Below, one piece after another: positions 55,874 through 64,000 of a stretch of DNA of 64,000 nt. Position numbers and translations under genes: made by a program. Origin of the DNA: Artemisia argyi (taxonomy: Eukaryota; Streptophyta; Magnoliopsida; Asterales; Asteraceae). The notes beneath the pieces were generated by a model. That model was not told the origin of the DNA. It worked only from the letters and a program-made list of their open reading frames with translations, and ran no database searches. The stretch is from the NCBI GenBank assembly GCA_030686995.1, contig CM060704.1:110242542-110306541 (forward strand), read 5' to 3'. Every line of letters begins with the position of its first letter. Position 1 is the stretch's first letter.

Positions 55874-56276
55874 AGCGTTAGATGAATAAAACAGTACGTG
55901 TTATGAACTTCAGTGAGGTTTTGTATGTGTTAGTGTCTCTGAGGAGTACGTAATATATATGTAGTTGCAAAATATTTTAACATTTGGCTATTAATTAGCT
56001 ACTACTTGTTTAAAATACTAGTAACTTGTTACATCAACCCGGCCAAGATTCCCTTAAGCAGCCATGGACTTTCGGTTGTGATGTAAACTTACGTATTATC
56101 TTTATGTTCTTATAACAATAACAGTAAAGTATATATGCAAAAAATATAATGTAAAAATACTTTGTAAAATGTAAAAAACGAGATGTTCGGTGCTCGTGCG
56201 TTACAACAGGTGCAAAAACACAATTTTTTAGCTACGGAATAAAGTTTTAGCAATAATATATTTTTCTAACGTTATT
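55874..56276. other. SSL3 upstream region
   Basis: This should contain the SSL3 promoter on the minus strand: ATATATAT near 55955 and CAAAACCTC near 55915, shared with SSL1 and SSL2. Nothing else is recognised. Confidence 0.4.
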
Positions 56277-56425
56277 AATAGATCCACACGCCATGACGAG
56301 CCAGTTGTCTCGGGCATAGCGTGACTTGAATGTAACGGTCTGTGTTATGGTCTTATGGTATTCGGTGTAGCACCACAGATTTTGTATGTTGATCTAAGAG
56401 TATGAGTGTATGACTAGCTAGTTGA
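56277..56425 (-). pseudogene. Remnant of a fourth SSL exon 1 with its leader
   Basis: AATAGATCC, CGCCATGA, and CTCGGGCATAGCGT at 56277-56322 match the first codons and anchor start of SSL3 exon 1 (55790-55876), with a long internal deletion. The following TAACGGTC and CAGATTTTGTATGT resemble the SSL leaders. No further exons are found, so the array once extended farther, or only its promoter end was copied. Confidence 0.55.
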
Positions 56426-57715
56426 TAGAATACCGAAGACGATTGAGTTAAGCTACTAGATTTTTTGAAAATTCAGTTTTCTATTCTTAAACCTCATGTT
56501 TATGGCTTTTTAATTAATCATCATATTACTAAACACATATTGACAAAAGATATACAAATCTTTCCATGCATCACTTAATTAAACGTCGCTATATATACAA
56601 CATGTGGTAATCTTTTACCGGAAGCATGACCTAGATATAAGCCAAAATGAACAAGTGTTAACTATGAAAAGCATACATTGCTCACACTGACGTCAATATA
56701 TACATATATATAATATCGAACGTTTGAACTTTTCGTATCAAATTTACATACATAGTTTTTTTTGGGGGAACTAAAGTTTACATACTAGCTAACACTGACG
56801 TCAATACATACATATATAACATCGAAGGTTTGAATTTTGAACTTTTCGTATTAAATTTACCGTCACAAGAAGACAGGGATGGGCTTTTAGTTCTTCTTTA
56901 ATCAAAGGATGGGCTTGTTGCTATCTTTGGTTGACCATAACTTAGTATTTCTTCATCAGTTATAAAATTAAAACAAAAAGAGTGTGAAGAAATTATATAC
57001 TCCCTCCGTCTTAAATTATATGCTAATTTTCATATTTTATAAAATTTAAAAAAATTAAATCCCTTACAATATTAACCAATAAAAATTTATTATCACCAAT
57101 TTAGAAGCATTTTGATTGGTTGAAATTGAAAGCGAACATTAATTTTGAGACAACAAAAAATAGCAAAGTGGATTTATATTTTAGGACGGATGGAATAATA
57201 GTATATTTTAGATGACTTATAAATATAGATGTGTATCTTCTCTTAAATATCATTTTTTTTTATTAAAAATGTGTGGCTAAAATTTTTTTCATTCTTTTTA
57301 TTTTATTTTTTTTTTTCATTAGATCTTTTCTACAACTACATAATGTTTACAAAAAGACATCCACAAAATTAAATTGGTTATGTGTGATTAAGTTAAGCAA
57401 TAAAAATAGAGAGAAATTATAACATAAAACACCAATCAAAATATGAACAAATCATTTTGTGAAAGTTTCTTTATAAAATTTGTGTGAATATAATGTTTCT
57501 ATTTCCTCATTCTTTCTTTAAACAATTTCCTTATCCATTAAAACATCCTAATGATTTATGCAAAATTGACATGAAGGTTCGGAAAATTTTAAGCAGTAGG
57601 GCTTTTAAACTATGTGGTCAATTTGAATTTCGAGAATGAATCGATATTCAGCGACTCGGTTACTTGTTGGAACCAATAGGTGGATCTCGTAAAATCAAAA
57701 ACTTTCTTTTGAGCA
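56426..57715. other. Spacer with a Stowaway relic
   Basis: CTAACACTGACGTCAATA-like sequence is duplicated at about 56685-56750 and 56790-56850 with neighbouring ATCGAA(C/G)GTTTGAA. Apart from the MITE at 57000-57195, nothing is recognised. Confidence 0.45.
57000..57195. mobile_element. Degenerate Stowaway MITE
   Basis: The left end CTCCCTCCGTCTTAAATTATA is mirrored by TATATTTTAGGACGGATGGA, with TA at both borders. Arms are diverged, so it is older than the copy at 34958. Confidence 0.7.
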
Positions 57716-57720
57716 GTTGA

Positions 57721-57891
57721 TGTTTGAGAGAATGAATTCGTGATTTGTATTGATCATCAGAATGTCGAATATAAAGATTACATGAGATTATTCTAGACAT
57801 TGTGAATGGGCTAGGCCTAATAATACACATGGGCCATGATACATAACAATATATGAAGCTATACAAATGAATATACAACTGTCGACTAATA
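57721..57891 (-). repeat. Copia 3' LTR
   Basis: Plus-strand ends are TGTTTGAGAG and GTCGACTAATA. Read along the element, the LTR starts TATTAG, not the usual TG, in both copies, so this is a feature of the source element. Confidence 0.9.
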
Positions 57892-60800
57892 TGCCCCCGC
57901 AGTTGAGCGGGAGGAGGTCGGACGTTCAAACTGGATCTGAATTCTTCAAACAAAGCTGAAGGAAGTCCTTTGGTGAAGATATCGGCGTACTGATAGCGTG
58001 AAGGAACATGTAAAACGCGCACCTGACCAGCAGTAACCATGTCACGAACAAAATGTATATCTATCTCAATATGTTTCGTGCGTTGATGTTGAACTGGGTT
58101 TGCAGACATATAGATTGCACTAACATTATCACAATAGACAAGTGTAGCAGACGATAATGGAGAATGTAACTCACGAAGCAGATTACGAAACCATGCAGTC
58201 TCAGCTACCACGTTGGCAACGCCCCTATATTCAGCTTCGGCACTGGAGCGGGAGAGGGTATGCTGGCGCTTGGAAGACCAAGATAGTAAATTATCACCCA
58301 AAAACACACAGTAACCTGAGGTTGATCGTCGTGTGGAAGGACAACCTGCCCAATCAGCATCTGTATAACCAACAAGAGACGTAGTAGAAGAGGAGTATAA
58401 ATGTAGACCAAAATCCAGAGTCCCCTGAACGTATCGCAAGATACGTTTGAGAGCAGCAAAATGTGGCTCCCGCGGATCATGCATATAGAGACAAATCTGT
58501 TGTACTGCATAAGATATATCTGGGCGTGTAAATGTGAGATACTGTAGCCCACCTGCAAGACTGCGGTATAATGTAGGATCTTGAACTGGAACACCTTCTG
58601 GACCCAATTTAGATTCTGTGTCAACGGGAGTCCGAGAAGGGTTACAATTGGCCATGTGAGCGCGGTCAAGAAGCTGGAGAGCATACTTCTTCTGAGACAA
58701 AAACAGCCCTGTAGAGTGACGAATAGCAGAGATACCAAGAAAATAATTAAGAGCCCCGAGGTCAGTCATGTCAAACTCACTATGTAATGAACCAATAATC
58801 TGCTAAAGGAGAGCAGTCGATGATGCTGTAAGGATAATGTCATCCACGTATATAAGTAAATAAGCAACCTCAGATCCCTGTTGATAAATGAAGAGTGAAG
58901 AATCACATCGACTGTGGTAAAATCCAACCCTGGTGGCATAACCTGCAAATCGCTGAAACCAAGCACGAGGTGCTTGTTTCAGTCCATATAGTGATCTCTG
59001 CAAAAGACAAACATGGTGAGGGTATCGAGAATCAACAAACCCTGGTGGCTGGTGCATATAGACAGTCTCAGATAAGTCACCGTTAAGAAAAGCATTCTTA
59101 ACGTCAAGCTGATGGATGGGCCACCGGCGAGAGACAACAAGGCTAAGAACAGTGCGAATGGTGGCCGATTTCACAACCGGACTAAATGTCTCATCACAAT
59201 CAACACCAAGTTGCTGACTACTACCATTAACAACCAAACGAGCCTTATAACGGCTCAAAGTCCCGTCAGCATGAAATTTGTGCTTAAATAACCACATCGA
59301 GCGAACCAAATTAACATCGGAGGGCCTCGGTACAAGAACCCAAGTGCCATTTTTAACTAACGCATTATACTCATCATACATAGCATTACGCCACTGGGGA
59401 ACTTTTAAAGCAAGGAAGGGAGATTTAGGTATAGGAGATATGGAGGATGTATGGAGTGATAAACGATCAATGGGTTTGACAATGCCTAATTGAGACCGAG
59501 TGACCATGCGGTGAGTTCTGGAGGGTTCAATGGTGGGTTGTGGTGAGGAGGTGGGGTTGGTATTCGGTGGTGATTCGGTGATGTTGTGGGTAATAGTGGG
59601 GGAGGGAGAATGGTTGTGGTGATGTTGGGCCGGTGTTGTTTGGCTCGTTTGGGAGTCCAAGTCAGTAGGTGATGTGTTGTAATGGGTAGGCGTAGACGAG
59701 CAGTTGTTGGGTTGAAGTGTGTGTTGGGCCGAGTTGGTGGTATTATCATTGGGTATTTGTCTTGTTTGTGGTGGAGGGGATGTAGGGGGTGCAGGGTTAT
59801 GTAAAACGTGGCTTAGGAGGGGAAGTGTGGGTTCTAAAAAGGTGTATGAGGGTGGAGAATTTGGCGTCATTGATCGGTAAGGGAATTGGGTTTCATCAAA
59901 TGTGACATGTCGGGAAATGATAATTTTATTTGTTTCAAGGTCTAGGCAACGGAAACCACAGTGATAGGCGGGGAAACCCAAGAAAATGCACGGGGTGGCG
60001 CGGGGAGCAAGTTTATGAGGTGAGTGGAGGTGAGGGTAGCAGAGGCATCCGAAAATGCGTATTCGGGAATAATCGGGTTTTTTGTGGAAGAGTCGTGTGT
60101 AGGGAATTTCGTTGTTAATAGCGGTTGAAGGTAGAAGGTTAAGGAGATAAGTGGCCATGTGAAGAGCCTCGACCCAAAATGAAGGGGGTAGGTGTGCTTG
60201 AAATAGAAGTGTGCGAATGACGTTATTGAGGGTACGTATCATTCGTTCCGCTTTGCCATTTTGTTGAGAGGTTTTCGGGCAAGAGAATCTAAATTGAATG
60301 CCATGTTTGTCAAATAGCGTGTGTAGTTGATGGTTGTCGAACTCACCACCATGATCACATTGGAAACTCTTGATTTCACATTTGAATTGATTTTTAACAT
60401 AATTACGGAAATGTAAAAACTTATTGAACATGTCAGATTTAGATCGAAGGGGGTATATCCACAAATAATGAGAGAAATGATCAAGAAAAAGGACATAATA
60501 TTTAAAACCACTAGAGCTAATAACAGGAGAAGTCCATAAATCAGAATGGATAATATCAAAACAATGTTCAACAATAGAGTCCGAACTATGAAAAGGAAGC
60601 TTTACATGTTTGCCAAGTTGACAGGCGTGACAAACATGTTTAGATTTATTTTTATGACATGAAATTAAATGACGAGAAGTAAGCGTGTGTAGAACATCGT
60701 CACCGGGGTAACCGAGACGTTGATGCCACGTGGAGGAGCTTGTGGAGACAAAAGCAGTAGGGATAATGGATGGCTTGGTAACTGGATAGAGGTCACTTGA

Positions 60801-61739
60801 GCTGTCACATCGTAGGAGGATATGGCGAGTCAAGAAATCCTTCACAGAAAAACCAAAAGCGTCAAATTCTATAGTACAATTATTGTCCCTGGTGAACTGA
60901 CGAACAGAAATGAGATTTTTAATTATATTAGGTGTGACAAGAACATTGTGAAGGTGTAATGGGTGATGAAGGGAAGGAATAATGCTATGGCCAATGTTAG
61001 TGACGGGAATGGAATTACCGTCACCAACATGTACAGACGGATATAAGCGTTTATTAAAAAGAGTACTTAGATTACTTGCACTAGAATTTAAATGTGAGGA
61101 CGCACCTGTATCCATGTTCCATGTCGGGTCTTGGAGAGTCATAGTGCTAAAAGCACTTGGTAGAGATGTAGCTTGGGAGGGGTATGTGGCGGGTGCGGGA
61201 CCGAGAATGCCATGGGCGGTCGCGGGACCAGGTGAGTGAATTTGATAGTGGGGCTGTGGGGAGTTAATTGGTGTGGCGTACTGTACATGTGAGGGATAAG
61301 GAGGGTGGGCTGTTGTTGGGCCGAAGGCCTGTTGAGGATACAAGGTGGCTGTAGATTGGTTGTTGGGCTGTCGGCCCAAGGGAGGTGGCTGATGTTGGGT
61401 TTGGCGTGTGGTGTATGAACCAGGGGCCAAAAGTGAGTTGTGGTAACCAGCATGAGACTGTGATGTATTACCCAACCCACGAGTAGAAGAATTTTGCCCC
61501 GTAGTATTTTTTATTCCCATGCGGTTACAATAGTCATGTATGAACTTACATCTTTCACCAAACTTGCACATCCCCTTATTGAAGTGATTGCATAACTGCG
61601 GTAATGAGGAAGATTTAGGAGTACCTTTTTGTCCCGACGAGTTAGTGGCTAAAAGAATGGAAGGGGATGACGAGCTACTGTCCATCGTGTTGGCTGAGTT
61701 GCTTGTCTCGTTCAACGTTGACTCCTCAAGGAGAAGCAT
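57892..61739 (-). pseudogene. Copia pol polyprotein, interrupted
   Basis: The frame opens after the gag frameshift. A CCCH zinc finger (C50, C58, C64, H68: C-x7-C-x5-C-x3-H) stands where most copia elements have a CCHC knuckle. The protease site is MDTGASSH (D210). The integrase shows the HHCC-type region near HQRLGYPG and CHACQLGK, with catalytic residues in HSDLW, CDHGGEF and QNGKAER. RT shows KARLVVNG, LDVKNAFLNG, SLYGLKQAPRAW and YVDD (964-967). A TAG at 58803-58805 stops the frame 12 codons after YVDD. The same frame resumes with the RNase H region (YTDADWAGC, SSAEAEYRG, HIEIDIHFVRD, DIFTKGLP). No stop precedes the 3' LTR: the frame runs through the LTR into flanking DNA and ends at 57660. 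Confidence 0.9.
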
Positions 61740-61744
61740 ATTGC

Positions 61745-62308
61745 GGCTGTTTCGAAGGACGGTAGAGGCTCCTTATGGCGGATGATACGAGCAATGCCTT
61801 TAAAGCGTTCGTCAAGCCCGTTAATAGCATACATAACTAGGTTTTTGTCACTAACTTTTTCACCAAGGTTGTGCAAACGATCAGCCATGGAACGTATCTT
61901 GGTACAATACGCATTAATAGTGAGACTACCGAGTTTGATGGAGCGGAGTTCACTATCAAGGGTTATTGCACGTGCATCTTTGTTGTCGTGAAACAGGTCC
62001 TTGATGTGGTCCCATAGAGCTTTTGCATTCCCGGGTGTAGTCACAACTTGGTCTTGGAGGGATTCTTCTAGCGTACCCAATATCCAAACCTTCACTAGGT
62101 CGTCTTGTTTGTTCCATTCGGGATCGGTGTTGCTCGTGCTGGTTCCCTCAATGTGTGGTTTTAATCCAATACTTCCAAGATGAATTTTTAGGAAGGAACT
62201 CCATGAGTTGTAGTTGTGTTTATCAAGGCTCAGCTTGATGGGTATGTTAAAAGGTACAATTTTGGTGTTAGATGTAGGTGTGGGATTGATAACTTCATCA
62301 CCAGCCAT
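61745..62308 (-). pseudogene. Copia gag (UBN2-type)
   Basis: The frame from the ATG at 62308 shows the UBN2-type gag of copia elements: KLSLDKHNYNSWSSFLKIHL, VWILGTLEESLQDQV, ALWDHIKDLF, SIKLGSLTINAYCTKIRSM and VMYAINGLDERF. It loses frame at about 61745, where FETAA should run on into the MLLLEE of the pol frame. One base appears to be missing, and the frame then ends at 61712. In related elements gag and pol are one ORF, so this separates them. Confidence 0.85.
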
Positions 62309-62439
62309 GAATTTCGATTGGTGGTATTAGGTTAAGTTGTACAGATTGGTGAGAAGAGAAGGAGGGAGGGAGGATAGCCGGTTATGAGATCCGGATTATG
62401 TGGAGAAAAAAAGGAAGGATAGTTATGGCTCTGATACCA

Positions 62440-62610
62440 TGTTTGAGAGAATGAATTCGTGATTTGTATTGATCATCAGAATGTCGAATATAAAGATTAC
62501 ATGAGATTATTCTAGACATTGTGAATGGGCTAGGCCTAATAATACACATGGGCCATGATACATAACAATATATGAAGCTATACAAATGAATATACAACTG
62601 TCGACTAATA
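62440..62610 (-). repeat. Copia 5' LTR
   Basis: No differences from the 3' LTR were found by direct reading. It is followed (on minus) immediately by the primer site. Confidence 0.9.
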
Positions 62611-62912
62611 GTTGAAGGAAATTTGTGCAAAGCTCATCAATTTCATGTTTGGAGTTAGGATTATACACATTATAGCATTTAGTTGACATGATTTATTTTA
62701 GTATTGTACAACACTTAAATTTAAGGTCACTTTGGATATGTTTTTTAAGATCAAATGTCATGCTTAATTTTTCAAAAGATGTTTTCGGTCATTATTTCAG
62801 CTGAATTGTTTAATTAATATGATGTATCGTTATAATTGAATATTTAAAAGTCATTTCGGCTAAACCTATGCCTGGTAATCGTTTTGAAAAAGTCGAAAAA
62901 ACCTTATATTGT

Positions 62913-63495
62913 TGTTGAAGCATAATTCTGTCGGGTAGGTCTTGATGGCTCTCACGTGCCATTCTTCCTTGTCCCGAGCCTAGAAGCTGAGCTGTCAACA
63001 AGAAAGAACCCGTTAGAAGGGGTCCCGAGGCCGAAGCCCCGGGAACCACCCTCTGACGGTCAAGTCAGCACCTCGTGTGTAGAGGATTTAATGTATATAG
63101 TGTGTTGTAGTGTATTGTGTGTGTAAAATAAGATGAGATAAAAGAGATATAAAGAGTAGTATATATAGAGAGAGAAAGAGGTAGGTACCCAAGTTGGTTC
63201 CTCGATATCTGTTCTGTCTTGGGAAGGAACACGCCAAGCTATACCTAGTCTAGGTACTAGATGTCAAGTCACGTGGGAGACACCATCCCGTAATATTCGG
63301 GTTAGGTGGCGTAATCCGGTTCTTGCATCGGACCACTGGGTAAAAGCATGTACCTGTATAAAAAGGAGTGTATACCTTTACGGTTCTTCGCTACATGCCC
63401 CTCGGACAAGAGTAGCATCCGCCTTCCGGTAATTTCCTTCGGACTGAAGGAGACTCTTAGGTCCGTCACGTGTCATCCGGACACATACGTCAACA
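62913..63495. mobile_element. Solo LTR
   Basis: The ends TGTTGA and TCAACA are exact inverts. The direct repeat ATTGT flanks them at 62908-62912 and 63496-63500. There is no internal region. Inside are a TATAAAAAGG motif (about 63356) and a TATATATAG stretch (about 63160), either of which could be the promoter, so orientation and superfamily are unknown. GC content is clearly higher than in the flanks. Confidence 0.75.
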
Positions 63496-63500
63496 ATTGT

Positions 63501-63837
63501 GTAAAAAAATAACTTTGATATTTTAAATTGAGAGGAAAAAAGTTAACCTAAAATTCAAATTGACCTGAAGTATAATAGTCTTTTTAAAGTCATTATTAAC
63601 TTTTGCTGAATTGATTTAAAGAAGAAAAGCTAATTTATCAATTGAGCTTTGAGCACCTAGTAAGTAAGTGTCATTAGTTTCATATTGTACCCTTGTTTAT
63701 ACTAGATTCCACATTTCAACCCTCCAATAAAATGCCCTGAAGTAGTAACTAAAACCTGTTCTGTACTGTCTCCCCCAAAACATAAGTCGCCAATCTTAAA
63801 CCCTCCAAAACCCCCCAAAAAACACACTCAAAATCAA
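63501..63837. other. Upstream region of the last gene
   Basis: AT-rich, becoming C- and A-rich toward the ATG (leader-like). TTAAACCCTCC at about 63797 resembles a telo-box (AAACCCT), which is common near starts of plant housekeeping genes. No clear TATA box is visible. Confidence 0.35.
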
Positions 63838-64000
63838 ATGGGTAAGATACCACCATCACTCAAATCATCATCATCAATCAGATCCTTAATCCAAACACCC
63901 CCTCAACCACCACCACCCCAACCCACTCATCACCTCACCAGAACCCTTAAACCCACATCCAAACACCCACCTTCACCACCACCAATCACCTTCACATCAC
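63838..64000 (+). CDS. Start of an unidentified gene, probably organelle-targeted (cut by window end)
   Basis: From the ATG at 63838 an open frame of 54 codons reaches the window edge. It begins MGKIPPSLKSSSSIRSLIQT, then is rich in Pro, Ser, Thr and basic residues and contains no acidic residue in the visible part. This composition fits a plastid or mitochondrial transit peptide. The family cannot be named from this part. The C- and A-rich leader before the ATG is typical of a plant 5' UTR. Confidence 0.55.
   Translation, partial: MGKIPPSLKSSSSIRSLIQTPPQPPPPQPTHHLTRTLKPTSKHPPSPPPITFTS

Larger units (their letters stand above)
57721..62610 (-). mobile_element. Ty1/copia retrotransposon, complete structure, disabled coding region
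   Basis: Two 171-bp LTRs (57721-57891 and 62440-62610) look identical by eye. The target duplication GTTGA lies at 57716-57720 and 62611-62615. On the minus strand the order is 5' LTR, tRNA-Met primer site (TGGTATCAGAGCC, 62427-62439), gag, protease, integrase, reverse transcriptase, RNase H, polypurine tract (GCGGGGGCA, 57892-57900) and 3' LTR. This is the Ty1/copia order. Identical LTRs imply a recent insertion, but a frameshift between gag and pol and an in-frame TAG after the RT motif prevent full polyprotein production. Confidence 0.93.

Noticed and set aside
59486..59749. Extra reading frames opposite and alongside copia pol
   Set aside because: They are shadow frames of the pol coding sequence with low-complexity composition.

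Overview
The window is plant nuclear DNA. The evidence is split genes with GT/AG introns, AT-rich spacers, and every major class of plant transposon. A gag-only Ty3 element whose ORF resembles proteins annotated 'retrotransposon Orf1' in daisy-family genomes (recalled, not searched) makes an Asteraceae species most likely. There are no bacterial features, CRISPR arrays or operons.

Layout. 1-13808 is a nested Ty3/gypsy block. It holds the end of a Tekay/Del-like 5' LTR with a tRNA-Met primer site, a leader with two hairpins, and a decayed antisense gene. A gag-only element with a tRNA-Asp primer site (2885-10545) follows, then a second copy of its primer site and gag start, which breaks directly into a truncated Tekay-like 3' LTR (11155-13808). 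13809-18010 is repeat-rich spacer with several tandem-repeat families. 18018-21222 holds a broken Mutator-like transposase gene (FAR1-type DNA-binding region, MULE core with a deletion, OTU-like C-terminus) followed by a small GRF zinc-finger gene. 21836-28609 is transposon relics: a Harbinger-like element, a copia remnant, a TIR element, a hAT element and a Helitron.

29289-33258 is the main intact host gene: a four-exon regulatory subunit of mitochondrial NAD-dependent isocitrate dehydrogenase. Facing it are three tandem strictosidine-synthase-like (SSL) genes on the minus strand, each with four exons of the same design. SSL1 (33806-37083) has a nonsense codon. SSL2 (41746-50854) and SSL3 (51503-55873) read open. 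A fragment of the IDH last exon lies just beyond the 3' end of SSL2, so the array grew by duplicating a block that carried the IDH tail. First introns hold most of the insertions. SSL2 intron 1 carries a 5.3-kb CACTA element that has captured intron-bearing SCAMP gene sequence. SSL3 intron 1 carries three related Helitrons and a tRNA-derived SINE.

57721-62610 is a complete-looking Ty1/copia element on the minus strand with 171-bp LTRs that look identical and a GTTGA target duplication, yet its coding region is broken. A solo LTR (62913-63495) and the start of an unidentified gene (63838 to the window end) close the window.

Functionally, the IDH gene would serve the TCA cycle and the SSL genes encode predicted membrane-anchored six-bladed propeller proteins. 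Nothing indicates that they act together. Their linkage reflects duplication history.
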